Source of the DNA: Turnera subulata
Taxonomy: Eukaryota > Streptophyta > Magnoliopsida > Malpighiales > Passifloraceae
Assembly (NCBI GenBank): GCA_028386065.3
Contig: JAKUCV010000901.1
Coordinates: 64,207 to 128,206 of the forward strand
Length of the DNA: 64,000 bases
Direction: 5' to 3'
Part shown: positions 35,235 through 46,492 of the stretch, one piece after another
How the letters are laid out: the number at the start of each line of letters is the position of its first letter
How positions within the stretch are numbered: position 1 is the stretch's first letter
The notes under the pieces: model-generated
Databases searched by the model: none
What the model saw: the letters and a program-made list of their open reading frames with translations, nothing else
Told to the model about the DNA's origin: nothing
Position numbers and translations under genes: made by a program

Positions 35235-37861
35235 CACTACAAGAAGTTTTCTCACTTTTTTTTTTCTTCCACCGCTTCCACCGTTTGCTCTCGCCTGAAA
35301 ACTTTCGTCTACCCAGGCTAGGGGCTGCCGTTCGGGATCTACCCGGCGGCCAGCCTCATAAGCCTTTTTTTCTTGCTTTTCCTCTGCTCTATAATAAAGT
35401 GGTAGATCTCTGTTGCTTTTTAAGCAACCTGTTTCTGTTTCTGTACAGTTTTCCAGGAGTGCTCCTCGTGATAAATCATAGAAGCTACAACAATCTTGTT
35501 ATCACGTCGGTGTCGAAGATCTCCTCTCTCTATTTCAGGATCTGCAGTTCTTTCCCTCTCTGGTGAGAGGTAGTTTAAGGCTTGTTATGTTTCAATATGC
35601 CTTTATTCCTTTGGATTTGTTTTCCTTTGGTACTGTTACAAGCCTTAGTTTTAATCCTCATGTTGGAAGATTTCTCTGTTCCTTTTCTTTAATAGTCTTG
35701 GAGCTTTTACACTTGACTTGCGTCAAGTTTTATTGTATCTCTATGTACTATTTTCGGTTTTAATAGAACAGGTCTACCCGACTTTTATCTAAAAAAAAAC
35801 ACTACAAGAAGAACATTTATTGGTAAGAAAAGAAACGGTCACTAAAACTATAAATTTTTATCACTAATGAGTTTTCGAGAGAGATATAAAGTCCATCAAC
35901 ACCCCATCATAAAAGGCTTCACTAAAAGTATTGAGGAAGAATTTTGTCTTCCCTCCATAATATTTAGTTGTGACAGATCAAAATCTGTCCTTTAAAGCAG
36001 TAATAATGACGGATTAGCCTTTTATTAGAGACAGATTTGTCCGTTACTAAAAGCTTGTCGTCATAAATAATATAGTTTTGGAGAAATGTAGGCTTTCTCT
36101 TGTTGATAGTATAAGCATTTACTTATGGTAATTTTTTTGATAATATTTATTTTAATTATTTACGGTAATTAAAAAAAGGAGCCACTTTTTTCCCTTCAAA
36201 CAAGTAATACAAAAAATGATAATAGTTTGATATATTCTATGTATTCTCATATCATTGCAAATTGGAACATTAGATACCACACATCACTTGTTATATGCAA
36301 GTCATAACAGAAATAAATGAACACTAACGCTTTGCACCACCTCCTTTAGTATGAGTAACTAAAGTAAAATAGCAGCACATATTCATACGCACTCGTTATA
36401 GGGTACTTAAAATAGATATAAAGAGGCATGACTATTTCAATAAAAAAAAAATGACTAAAAAAAGCAACCGAGCAACATCCTCATAACGAATCCTATATTC
36501 TATAAGTCCAGCAGTACCTGCAGGAAGAAAAAGCAACAAAATTAAATATTTTTCCAACAGTGTTATTATAGCATCAAATTAATTTTTTCCTAGGAACTGG
36601 GACAAAATATGCATGTTATACCAAAGTGCGTGCAATAGAAAGCTAAACAAAGGCATACTTTTTATTGCTGGTTATTCAGACGTAAAACACATAGTTGTAT
36701 AGGATGTGGAGAAGTTGGTGGGAGTAGGCTTAAGAAGCCAAGTCTTATAAACTCCTATGTTCATTTTCGCAAATGTTATTGAAAATTGTAATATAATGCA
36801 ATTGACCCAATGCATATCCAGATCCATCCAACTATGAGAAATTTTAACATGAAAGATGACAATTGAAAATGAAATCAAAATATAGCACAAAAATTGAAAG
36901 ACAGTCTTGAAACTATGTGAATGATAATGGCATTTTAAGGTTCAACTCCAAACTGCTTGATCGAGCACCTAACAATTTAACTCCATTTTAATAAAAAGGA
37001 AATATACATGACAAAATCAGTCAAACAACTCAAAAATAATAATCTGTAATGTTATTGCCTTCTTTATATTTTATTATTGCCCGCTAATTGTTGTCACCAT
37101 TGTGGTATTATATCAAACACTTGGTGGGCAATGGAAAATATACTAACCCACCGAAACATAAAATACCAATTTGGTCTGTTAAATACAAGAAATAAACAAT
37201 ATTCAATCAAGATAGGTTAAAGACTTACCAGAATAATATGCTTCTTGACTCCACAAAAAGTATGAGAAAACAAAAAATTTCCACTCTTGAATTTATTCAG
37301 ACTAACAAGAAAAGTATTTGAAGAGAAAGATTGGAGAAGTGTGTTGCTACTTTTTCTCCCTCTATCAAAAATATAAGTTTTCGTGGTAGCTAACAATTTA
37401 AGATTAATACTAGGGAGAAACGATTTGGTACTACTATTGGGCTGTGATTCCTAAACCTTAGCTCACAAAACCAATATTGACAGAACTAAGGTTTTGCTCT
37501 CTTTAAGTCATAGGTTTTATATGCACATTTGACCCTAAATATGATGCATAATAAATACTTAAAGATTTTATTTTATTTTAAATATTTAAAAATTTATTTG
37601 ATATGGTGTAACTAAGACAGAGTAAAATTTTCTCCTTAAAACCCTTCCTTAAAGGTGAAGTTACACTAAAATTTTGGAGCATTTAAACTTATATATGGTA
37701 AAGACTTTTATTTATAGCTAACTTTTTTTTTCCTTAAAAGTATGGCCAAAAACATATTTTGGGACCAATTTTGTTACTTGTCCTTATTTATAAACCTTTA
37801 AGGATCATTTCTAATGTCTATCATTAAATGATGGTCCCTAAAACAACAAATTCCTATAGTG
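35235..37861. mobile_element. Non-autonomous CACTA (En/Spm-type) DNA transposon
   Basis: The left end CACTACAAGAAG and the right end CTATAGTG (inverted: CACTATAGGAA) are imperfect terminal inverted repeats with the diagnostic CACTA. The 3-bp target duplication aag is present on both sides (35232-35234 and 37862-37864). The subterminal region contains repeated TGACGGATT and TCCGTTACTAAA type motifs near 36000, typical of these elements. There is no transposase frame, so mobilisation would need a helper element. Without the LINE inserted in its left end, the element is about 2.06 kb. Confidence 0.8.
35247..35799 (+). mobile_element. 5'-truncated LINE insertion in the CACTA terminus
   Basis: 553 bp ending in a run of nine A (35791-35799), flanked by the 12-bp direct repeat cactacaagaag (35235-35246 and 35800-35811). 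A tail plus a long target duplication is the signature of target-primed reverse transcription. The sequence looks like the 3' untranslated part of a plant L1-type LINE; no RT domain is included. Confidence 0.75.
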
Positions 37862-37864
37862 AAG

Positions 37865-38231
37865 GTTGATAGTGACTAATGCTCAAGACTACTCCAGGAA
37901 CCATGTGGATGGTTTCTTCCGAAACCATACATCCTATCTTATACTTAATCAACATAAGATACATTCATAGCGTACATAAATAATAACTAAGCATGGTTAA
38001 TCATAAATTTAGACCAATTAGATCATTAAGCCCATGTTTAGGCCAACAAAATTAAGGACGTTCATTAGCTTCTAGAACTCCAAATTGTACCTCTTTTCAC
38101 AATTACTTAATTCCCACACCTATTAAATCAATCAAATTCCTTTTATATCCAAATAACAACAATAATATGAAAAACAATATTCAAATTTTAATGGGGCAAA
38201 AATCCACAAAAATCTGATGTTATTTGGTCCG
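37865..38231. other. No gene seen; possible old LTR remnant
   Basis: AT-rich. The segment near 37900-38060 (ACCATGTGGATGGTTTCTTC and following) has the look of a decayed copia LTR that may continue the one before the CACTA element. Nothing else is supportable. Confidence 0.35.
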
Positions 38232-38690
38232 AAACTAATTAAAACTTTAAACAATAATAATTGCGGAATTAAAAAGAAGAGAAAGCAAACCGATTTATAC
38301 TGGTTCACACACACACAACCCGTGTGGCTAATCCAGTCCTCCGAGAGACTCTCTCGAAGATTCCACTATCACCGTTAAGCTTCCGGGTGCTTAACAAACC
38401 GTTTACAACTCCTGCTTGAAGATTCAACACTTCAAGACTTTTCCCACAGAAAGAAGACCCTCTTCCTATGAATTCACTATGAAGGGAATAATCCTCCCTC
38501 AAGGTGTGTGATTACAATTGAGTCACTCAAAGCAAAAACTCTCTTCAAGAATAGGTATGAGTACACAAAGTAAGCTCTATAAGGCAACTCTCAATTCTCA
38601 ATGATATTGGTTCATAAATGATATGTATGTATAACAATGAATGCTTGAAATTGTAGAGAGTCGATTGCCATAAAACAAAGACCTACATGC

Positions 38691-38700
38691 TCTATTTATA
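38691..38700 (-). promoter_or_regulatory. TATA box of SIRE 3' LTR
   Basis: Minus strand TATAAATAGA, about 942 bp into the LTR and 99 bp downstream of the last palindrome pair. Identical in position and sequence to 48983-48992. Confidence 0.7.
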
Positions 38701-38798
38701 AGGTTAAAAACATGTATTACCGTTGGAAAATCAGTTCAAAACATCTTTAAACAAAGTATCATGGAAATGTGAAAAGTATATCTGCTCATGTCGGTTGA

Positions 38799-39335
38799 AC
38801 ATCGATGTTGCAAATCAGGACATCGATGTTCTAGCCTTTGAGTGGGCATTATTGGCCCAACGGTCATAAGGACATCGATGTTGCAAATCTGGACATCGAT
38901 GTCCTGGCCAGTGAATGTGAATTATTGGGCTAACGGTCGCTAGAACATCGATGTTGGCCAGAAGGACATCGACGTTCCACAAGACATTGTCCAAGACCCG
39001 AGACGAAATAACATCGATGTTCCATATCTGAACATCGATGTTTTGGACATTCCCAAAACAATCTTAAAACCAGATTCAATAGGACATCGATGTTATGAAA
39101 CAGGACATCGATGTTCAAACTCTTCAAAGCAATTTTTAAGCATAACGGTCATGAGGACATCGATGTTCACAAATTGGACATCGATGTTATAAACTACTGC
39201 CTACTTTTGGAAAAATTATTTTAGTGCAGGACATCGATGTTCCAATATTGGACATCGATGTTCAAAGCTTAGAAACCTTCTCGAAAGCTTGGTTTCACGG
39301 CAGGACATCGATGTTCCAAATTGGGACATCGATGT
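38799..39335. repeat. Array of 8 paired ACATCGATGT palindromes, LTR U3
   Basis: Pair starts (first and second site) are at 38799/38820, 38872/38893, 38945/38966, 39011/39032, 39084/39105, 39157/39178, 39231/39252 and 39305/39326. Each pair is offset by exactly 21 bp. Successive pairs are 73, 73, 66, 73, 73, 74 and 74 bp apart. The wider consensus is GGACATCGATGTTC. Fifteen of sixteen cores are exact (one is ACATCGACGT). Sequence between pairs is largely unrelated except for a shared AACGGTC in three units. On the minus strand the array lies just upstream of the TATA box, where transcriptional enhancers of plant LTRs are found. Confidence 0.95.
38856..38866 (+). promoter_or_regulatory. MSA-like MYB motif in the U3 array
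   Basis: CCCAACGGTCA fits the mitosis-specific activator consensus YCYAACGGYYA known from plant G2/M promoters. The same motif is in the other LTR at 49148-49158. Related AACGGTC copies occur at equivalent places in two other units. Function is inference. Confidence 0.4.
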
Positions 39336-39642
39336 TCATGGCTTGGAAGACATAAATATGATTGAAATAAAATCAAAATGATGCATGAGTAAAAGTAATT
39401 TTGTTTGAGCCAATAACTTAGAGACATTGAATGTTTAACCTTGTACAAAATTGAGTTCCTAACTCTTCTTTTTCTTCTTGCTTGATCTTTTCACATCCAT
39501 TCTTGAACTTTTGATGTCATAAGGCTTTGCTCTTGATTATTTCTTTTTGCTCCATAATAATGATCATCTTAATACAAGGTTGATTTGTCATTATCAAAGC
39601 TGAATGAGATAAAGAGATGTTAGCAAAACATTATTTTCAACA

Positions 39643-39657
39643 ATTTCCCCCTTTTTG
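39643..39657 (-). other. SIRE polypurine tract
   Basis: Minus strand CAAAAAGGGGGAAAT directly before the LTR start TGTTGAAAA. This is the expected plus-strand primer. Confidence 0.88.
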
Positions 39658-39877
39658 ATAATGACAAACAAGTTGAAGTATGTGCTTATTAGTTCCCCCT
39701 ATGTTTTAGCCATGATACCATTTAAGTTGAACTTTTGAACTTGGTGTGCACATACATATTAAGTTGTTTTCCCCCTTTTGGCATTAGCAAAAAGAAATTG
39801 AAAAGACAAAAACAGGCTCTTATGCAAATGAAAGAACATGAAAGATAACATAAGATAAAAAAATAGAAATATGGGTG

Positions 39878-41135
39878 TTAGTTCCCATCATCATCATCGT
39901 TATCTTCTTCAGTTTCGGCAGCAACTTCGTCTTCTTCATTCGCCGCGTCCATGTCCATAGGATCACCAGCCACAGTAGGATCATATGGCTCATCATCATC
40001 ATCTCCCTCAGCTCCGAAATCATAGCCTTGAAATGTTGTATGATAGGGTGGAGGTTGATAGTGGACTCTATCAAAGTAGGACCGAAGAGCATGCCCTTGG
40101 CGTTGAACTTCAAAGTCAATGCGATCAATGGACCGTCCTATGCTATTAACACTCATTTGAAGATGGGTAAGAGAAGCTGCAATCGATTCAAGAGTGACGA
40201 CAGAAGCTTGAGGCGCCGGTTCGGGACAAACTGGTGCTGCGGAACTCTCACCCGGTGGAAGTCTGGGTGCTTGCTCGGATTTACCAGTTCGGAAGGTGTC
40301 ATCACTAATTGCCCACGTTTTTGTATGAGACTTGGGGACCTTCCCGAGCATCAATGCCGGCCTGTAGGAGAATGTCCAACACCATGATGGGATAGGGCAG
40401 AGGATGATGGGTGGATTGAGGCGGATAGTCGGTCATGTGCATAAGCACAAAACGTGCCCAATTAATTGGAGCATGATGGAGAATGGCATGGAGTATTTTC
40501 ACATCCTCAATAGATAGGACGGTATGATTTCCGGGACGTGGCTTGATCACCCGGGTGATGAGATAAAACAGAACATGATTCTCCGGAGGAAGAGAATGAA
40601 TTGTTGGTCTTTTGGAATGGGCGGTACGGACGACCTCCGTGAAACCGAGCGCTTGCAAAAGAGGAGCTTCAGTGGTCGTGATGAAATGAGGACCGCCATA
40701 AGAGGCAATATCCTCACCCTGAGATGGTAAGCCGGAAACTGCCCCGAATTGCTCGAGAGTCAAAGAGATAGCAATTCCATTCACCTGAGCTGTTAACACG
40801 TCACCATCGCGATTGAGGGTGGAGTAGAAGGCTTTGGTAAAATCGGCACTATATTGATGGCTTCGGTTGGTTACGAATTCCCACAATCCAGATGCTCGAA
40901 GGAGCTCTTCAAGTCTTGTGTAGTTCTTCTCCCTCGGATACGAGACCGGAAGATACCGGGGAGGAAAAATTTGACGAGTATGAAAGAGTGATTGATAGAG
41001 TGAGAGTTGTGCACGTGAGGTGAACCAAACAGCTGATTGGTCATTCAAAGGAAATCGAGGAGAAGAAAATGAAGGACCTCCTCGTGTAGTTGGTTGTCGT
41101 ATGGGTGTTTTTGCACGGGATTTAGTCTTGCCCAT
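39878..41135 (-). pseudogene. SIRE additional ORF (putative plant transposon protein), frameshifted
   Basis: It starts MGKTKSRAKTP at 41135. The first frame (276 codons to 40305) is basic at the N-terminus, then has an alpha-helical middle part with LEQFGAVSGLPSQGED and KPRPGNHTVLSIEDVKILHA. This resembles the 'putative plant transposon protein' domain found downstream of pol in SIRE elements. A second frame (40354-39878) continues with a Pro/Ala-rich linker, a helical stretch (LTHLQMSVNSIGRSIDRID) and a very acidic C-terminus. A single indel near 40350 probably separates two parts of one protein of about 420 residues. It is sometimes called env-like, but I see no signal peptide or convincing membrane segment. 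The biochemical role is unknown. The palindrome array lies about 200 bp upstream. Confidence 0.65.
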
Positions 41136-41255
41136 GATTGAAGAAAGAAAGGTAGATAGAAAGTATGGAAATTATGAAGAGTGTGGAGAGGGAAAGAAGA
41201 GCTGAATTCACTTTGAAGAAGAAAAGATGGAGAAAGAAAAAATGAAGAATAGTGT

Positions 41256-41264
41256 ATGTTATAC
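41256..41264 (-). promoter_or_regulatory. Possible internal TATA-like site for the additional ORF
   Basis: Minus strand TGTATAACA lies between the internal palindrome array and the ORF start at 41135, about 73 bp after the array. The LTR has its TATA box 99 bp after its array. Weak match; inference from layout only. Confidence 0.25.
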
Positions 41265-41336
41265 AGGAGACAACGGCTAGTAACGGCTAGTAATAGCCGC
41301 GTAACAACTATATTTTTTTTTAATTTCAGCAGTTGA

Positions 41337-41712
41337 ACATCGATGCTCCAGCTCGTGACATCGATGTTGTGTACTGTTGGGTTTATTCTGGAATTATCTA
41401 ACGGCTTTATTTTTTTTTGAAAAACAGAACCTGAACATCGATGTCCATTAATTGAACATTGATGTTATTTGCTCTCGGGTCCGAGTCTTGTAAAAACTGG
41501 GAAAGAGAGGACATCGATGTCATTATTCAGGACATTGATGTTATGTGCTCTCGGGGCCATGCTGTGGAACATTTAAGCAAATCGAACATCGATGTTCGGA
41601 TTTGGGACATCGATGTTTTATGCCCTCGGTTGTGTGAAACAATGATGTTGAAAAATATGGAAGGAAAAGAATACTTACTGAACATCGATGTTCCGATACA
41701 AAACATCGATGT
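41337..41712. repeat. Internal array of 5 paired ACATCGATGT palindromes
   Basis: Pairs are at 41337/41358, 41435/41456, 41511/41532, 41586/41607 and 41682/41703, again every one offset by 21 bp. Three cores have one substitution (41337, 41456, 41532). Spacing between pairs is 98, 76, 75 and 96 bp. The array lies upstream of the additional ORF on the minus strand. AACGG motifs occur nearby (41272-41300 and 41399), as in the LTR. Confidence 0.95.
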
Positions 41713-41775
41713 TGTATGGGCTTTACATGTTTTGTCCAATTTGTGGTTCTTCCGGTTCCCCCTGTCTTTTGGCCT

Positions 41776-43240
41776 TGGTGAGGGGTACCTGCAAAACTTA
41801 GTTAGACGAGCCTCGGGTGCTCAAGTTAGCAAAGATAATACACTAGTTTTAGAAAGTTGAAACATGGGTGACAAATTTTAAGGATAGTAAGTTGGCCTCG
41901 GCCCCCAAGAATTATTGTCTTGGATTTCGATCCTCCCGGGATGAGAGGGTATCTCCTTGTCGTAAGTACATCGGGCTCGAGAAAATGTCTTGTCAGTTGG
42001 ACTTTGGGTGCCTCTGATGCCCAACTAATTAGACTGTGAGTCCCGTGATGAATCAATAATGCAGTGTAGGCCACAATTTTCAACAAAGCAGACGCTTGAT
42101 TATCTGAGAAATTGAATGTTAGCAATAAATGAATTTGCAAGTGTCTCAAAAAGGAGATTCTTGAAAACCGAAGTGGTTTGGAGGGGCCTTCCTCTAAACG
42201 TTATTCATGATACTCCAAGGATAGGTAGGGGTCACTTCCTGAACACTGCTGGTCACTTCAGAAATTTGTAGGGGTCACCTTTTGAGAGAAGAAGCAATAC
42301 AATTATGTTTCAATAAATAGACATACGTTAGAGCTTATTAAACACAAAAAGTTTATAATCCAATTTCAGAAAGAGAGTTAGCAAAAATATCAAAAGCAAA
42401 AATGCCTTCCCCTTCCACTGTCTTTTTTGTTGAGGGTGCTAGCGTAGGTAGGAGAAATCGGTTGGCTTTCAGCATCATAAATGAGCAACAAGGGCCATTG
42501 CCAGAGGAACTAGCAAGAATTCCTCGTCTTGTCTTCGTAGACGAGATGTATTCGTCCCGATTCTTTGTCACCCCTATGGAAGAGACCATCTTCCTAGAGC
42601 ATCAACAATCCTTGCGAACTTCCTACTACGGTACGGCTAATTCCACCATGTTCTTTATCTCTGACAGGTTTCAGGAGCTTCAGTTGGAACCATCCTACCA
42701 AACTTTGAACGAGAGCAGTTATTACCAGATTACAATGACAACTCAGAGCATTCCTCGAGTAGCTGGAGTAGCACCCACTTGGCCAAAGGTTTGCCTTTTG
42801 GTGTGGAACTGCAGGGGCATCACAACACGTTCCCAAGATTTTTTTCGAATCCTACGAGACCTGAAGAACCAATATAAACCAAATATGGTTCTGCTTACCG
42901 AGACTCAATGGCAGCAAACTGGAAACCACTGAGTTATTCCTCTTCGCTTTCCACCAACACATCGGTTCGAGCTTCCTGGCCAGAACAACTCGGGGGGAAT
43001 GTGGTTTGCTTGGAATCATAGCATTAGGGTTAATATAGTTAATACTCCTAATGGCTTCACTGTAACTGCTGTCCCAAATCGTTAAGAGCTAGATTATGAT
43101 AAGTTTTTTTTTTTTTTATGTATGTGTGATTGTAATGTAATATAAACAATGTAAGCATGTGTGTGTGATTGTAAGCGTGATTGTATAAAATCAATAAAAT
43201 CTTGTGTGTTTGTGTTAATTCTGCATGTATCAAAGCAAAA
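41776..43240 (+). mobile_element. Insertion in SIRE spacer with a LINE endonuclease fragment
   Basis: Palindrome pairs on the two sides (41682 and 43268) are 1586 bp apart against 75-98 bp elsewhere, so about 1.5 kb has probably been added. A plus-strand frame (42402-42932) ends with VCLLVWNCRGITTRSQDF and NMVLLTETQ, the start of an L1-type apurinic endonuclease. The same frame continues past a stop with GGMWFAWNHS to 43085. No RT follows; instead there is a run of 14 T at 43104-43117. The first 130 residues of the frame are not recognised. Exact borders are uncertain. Confidence 0.5.
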
Positions 43241-43267
43241 TTTAATTGGTTTAGAGAACTTACCTGA

Positions 43268-43298
43268 ACATCGATATTGTGATACTCAACATCGATGT
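43268..43298. repeat. Single ACATCGATGT palindrome pair after pol
   Basis: Sites at 43268 (ACATCGATAT, one change) and 43289, offset 21 bp. On the minus strand it lies about 90 bp past the pol stop codon, the first of the internal pairs encountered. Confidence 0.9.
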
Positions 43299-43390
43299 TG
43301 TGATCATGTTGCCAAAATTCTAGATTAGCCTTCAGTTCTACTTTGTTCCCCCTATCATTTTGCCTAATTGGCCTTCATAATATGAGTTCT

Positions 43391-46300
43391 TCAAGGAGGG
43401 TTGCACATGCCCAAATCCAGCCTTATTTTTGTGAATTGATCTTCTTTCAAAGGCTTGGTGAAGATATCTGCAAGTTGTCCATCGGTCTTGACAAAATCAA
43501 GTGTTATATCTTTCTTTTGCACATGATCACGAATAAAATGATGTCTAATCTCTATATGCTTTGTTCGTGAATGCTGGATAGGATTCTTAGTGAGATTGAT
43601 GGCACTAGTACTATCACAGTAAATAGGAATAGATTCAAACTTCAAGCCATAGTCTTCAAGAGTATGTTTCATCCACAAAACTTGAGCACAACAGGAACCT
43701 GCAGCTATATATTCCGCTTCGGTAGTAGAAGTAGCTACGGAATTTTGCTTTTTGCTAGACCATGAGACTAATGCTTGACCAAGAAATTGACATGTACCAC
43801 TAGTACTCTTTCTATCTAAGGTACTCCCGGCAAAATCCGCATCGGAATAACTAGTGAGAGTAAATGAACTCACTTTGGGATACCAAAGACCAAGGTTGGG
43901 AGTCCCTTTAAGATATTTAAAAATGCGTTTAATAGCACGTAAATGAGACTCTTTTGGACAAGCTTGAAATCGTGCACATAGACAAACACTAAACATGATG
44001 TCCGGTCTAGTAGCCGTTAGGTAAAGTAAACTTCCGATCATACCTCTATATAGCTTGATATCAACATCTTTACCTTCTTCATCCTTGTCAAGCTTAGTGG
44101 TAGTGCTCATGGGTGTTGTGCTAATCTTAGCACCATCCATCCCAAATCTTTTGAGTAACTCCTTTGTATACTTGGCTTGATTAATGAAAATACCTCCTTC
44201 AAGTTGTTTTACTTGAAATCCAAGGAAATAAGTTAACTCCCCCATGGAACTCATCTCAAATTCATTTTGCATGGACTTTTCAAATTCCTTACACAAAAAC
44301 TCATTAGTAGCACCAAAAAGAATATCATCCACATATATTTGAACAATGAGTAATTCATGCATATGAGATTTGACAAACAAAGTTGTATCAACCTTTCCTC
44401 TTGTAAAACCACTAGAAACAAGGAAGTTACTTAGCCTTTCATACCAAGCTCTTGGAGCTTGTTTCAAACCGTAGAGTGCCTTTTTGAGTTTAAACACATG
44501 TTGAGGAAATTCATGATTTTCAAAACCAGGGGGTTGCTCAACATACACTTCCTCCATGATATAGCCATTTAAGAATGCACTCTTGACATCCATTTGAAAC
44601 AATTTAAACGCTTTATAAGATGCATATGCAAGAAGCATGCGAATAGATTCTAATCTAGCAACCGGAGCAAATGTTTCATCAAAATCAATACCTTCTTCTT
44701 GATTATATCCTTGAGCAACAAGCCTAGCTTTGTTTCTTACAACAATGCCATTTTCATCCAACTTATTCCTAAAGACCCATTTAGTACCAATAACGGGATG
44801 ATCATTAGGTCTAGGAACAAGATTCCAAACTTGACTTCTCTCAAATTGATTTAACTCCTCTTGCATAGCAATAACCCAACTTTCATCATTAATAGCATCT
44901 TTAATATTTTTAGGCTCAACTTGTGATAAGAATGCAATATGACCATTTAAATTATGTAATGATGATCTTGTAACTACCCCTTTTGTAGGATCCCCGAGAA
45001 TTGCACTAGGAGAATGTCCTCTTGGTACCTTAATTTCCACATTACCTTGTCCTTCGATAGTTTCCTTTTCCTTCTCTTGTACATCAAAGGTTTGTGAGGA
45101 AGAAGCACCATCATTTTTGGATTCACTTGTATTTGTTGGTGAAGATCTATGTGTGAAATCTATTATATCATCATCTCTATCACCATTTAAATCAACTTCG
45201 TCAAATACAACATGCATGGATTCTTCAACAAGAAGAGTCCTTTTGTTATACACACGATAGGCTTTACTAGTGATAGAGTAACCAAGAAATATACCTTCAT
45301 CCGACTTAGCATCAAACTTACCAAGATTGTCCTTGGTATTGAGAATGTAGCATTTGGATCCAAACACCTTAAAGTAATCAATATTTGGTTTTCTACCATA
45401 CCATAGTTCATAAGGTGTTTTCTTAAGAATAGGCCTTAAGGAAACTCTATTTAGCACATAACACGCGGTATTAACCGCTTCGGCCCAAAAGTATGAAGGT
45501 ATATCATTTTCATTTATCATAGTGCGTGCCATTTCTTGCAATGTTCGATTTCTTCTCTCAACAACCCCATTTTGTTGTGGTGTTCTAGGAGTAGAAAAGG
45601 TGTGTTCAATGCCACATTGTTCACAATAATGGTCAAACAAAAGATTATCAAACTCACCACCATGGTCACTTCTAATTTTAGAGATCTTATAACCTTTTTC
45701 ATTTTGTAAACGTCTAACAAGGCATCCAAACTCATACAAAGCATGATCTTTACTGGCAAGAAATATAACCCAAGAAAATCTAGTGTGATCATCAACAATA
45801 ACAAAAGCATAATTCATACCACCAAGACTAGTTGTCCTCATAGGACCAAAAAGATCAAGATGCAAGAGTTCAAGAGGTCTAGAAGTAGTTACCATATTTT
45901 TGGCTTTGAAGGAGCTTTTAACTTGCTTTCCAAGTTGACAAGCTCTACATACTCCATCTTTCTCAAATTTGAGCTTTGGTAGACCCTTAACTAGATCCTT
46001 CTTGGATAGTTTTGATATTAATTCCAAATTGACATGTCCAAGCCTTCTATGCCATAAAATAGGTGTTTCCATCTTTGCACTAAAACACTTAATATCATTG
46101 TTAGCAACTTCTTTTAGATTGATCGAGTAAAGATTTCCAATTCTTTTCCCAACAAAAAGTAGGTGATCATCAATACATCTAGTAACCATGCATTTAGTAG
46201 ATTCAAAGGTTACTCTATATCCCTTATCACATAGTTGACTTATACTCAAGAGATTGAACTTTAAGTTATCAACAAGAAGAACATGCTCAATAGTAGGATT

Positions 46301-46411
46301 AGAACCAATATCACCAATACCAAGTATTTTACCCTTAGAGCTATCCCCAAAGGTTACTTTACCTTTACCTTTACCTTTCAATGATGAGAACTTTGATTGA
46401 TCACCCGTCAT
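43391..46411 (-). CDS. pol: SIRE pol: integrase, reverse transcriptase, RNase H
   Basis: Open for 1006 codons. The protease active site ([11 protein letters not shown]) lies just at and before the first methionine, so the true frame begins upstream of a TAG near 46455. Order: pre-integrase zinc region [12 protein letters not shown] with CRACQLGK, then the integrase core ([38 protein letters not shown]). Next is a linker with many polar residues, then reverse transcriptase ([41 protein letters not shown], catalytic YVDDILFG). RNase H has [26 protein letters not shown] and FTKPL. It ends GMCNPP at 43391. All catalytic motifs that I can judge are present. It lies in the same frame as gag. Confidence 0.95.
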   Translation of the reverse strand: MTGDQSKFSSLKGKGKGKVTFGDSSKGKILGIGDIGSNPTIEHVLLVDNLKFNLLSISQLCDKGYRVTFESTKCMVTRCIDDHLLFVGKRIGNLYSINLKEVANNDIKCFSAKMETPILWHRRLGHVNLELISKLSKKDLVKGLPKLKFEKDGVCRACQLGKQVKSSFKAKNMVTTSRPLELLHLDLFGPMRTTSLGGMNYAFVIVDDHTRFSWVIFLASKDHALYEFGCLVRRLQNEKGYKISKIRSDHGGEFDNLLFDHYCEQCGIEHTFSTPRTPQQNGVVERRNRTLQEMARTMINENDIPSYFWAEAVNTACYVLNRVSLRPILKKTPYELWYGRKPNIDYFKVFGSKCYILNTKDNLGKFDAKSDEGIFLGYSITSKAYRVYNKRTLLVEESMHVVFDEVDLNGDRDDDIIDFTHRSSPTNTSESKNDGASSSQTFDVQEKEKETIEGQGNVEIKVPRGHSPSAILGDPTKGVVTRSSLHNLNGHIAFLSQVEPKNIKDAINDESWVIAMQEELNQFERSQVWNLVPRPNDHPVIGTKWVFRNKLDENGIVVRNKARLVAQGYNQEEGIDFDETFAPVARLESIRMLLAYASYKAFKLFQMDVKSAFLNGYIMEEVYVEQPPGFENHEFPQHVFKLKKALYGLKQAPRAWYERLSNFLVSSGFTRGKVDTTLFVKSHMHELLIVQIYVDDILFGATNEFLCKEFEKSMQNEFEMSSMGELTYFLGFQVKQLEGGIFINQAKYTKELLKRFGMDGAKISTTPMSTTTKLDKDEEGKDVDIKLYRGMIGSLLYLTATRPDIMFSVCLCARFQACPKESHLRAIKRIFKYLKGTPNLGLWYPKVSSFTLTSYSDADFAGSTLDRKSTSGTCQFLGQALVSWSSKKQNSVATSTTEAEYIAAGSCCAQVLWMKHTLEDYGLKFESIPIYCDSTSAINLTKNPIQHSRTKHIEIRHHFIRDHVQKKDITLDFVKTDGQLADIFTKPLKEDQFTKIRLDLGMCNPP

Positions 46412-46492
46412 ATGGCGTGAACATCCACTATCAAGTACCCACTCATCTTTGTCATCCTACAAAAATAAACAAGATTTAGGTACCCAATCAAT

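Larger units (their letters stand above)
38232..39642 (-). repeat. SIRE 3' LTR, outer end truncated
   Basis: 1411 bp. On the minus strand it starts TGTTGAAAATAATG at 39642. The outer end lacks the TGTAAGCCCAAAC block present in the 5' LTR; homology begins at AACTAATTAAA near 38232. It carries the palindrome array and TATA box. Confidence 0.92.

Noticed and set aside
35123..35763. Open frames of 147 and 66 codons.
   Set aside because: They run across the CACTA end and a LINE tail; they are not conserved protein sequence.
38799..39335. CRISPR-like look of the evenly spaced palindromes.
   Set aside because: The DNA is a plant LTR, repeats are paired at 21 bp, the array is copied in both LTRs, and there is no cas gene or leader.
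42402..42932. A host gene of 176 codons.
   Set aside because: The C-terminal part is a LINE endonuclease start and the frame lies inside a retrotransposon spacer.
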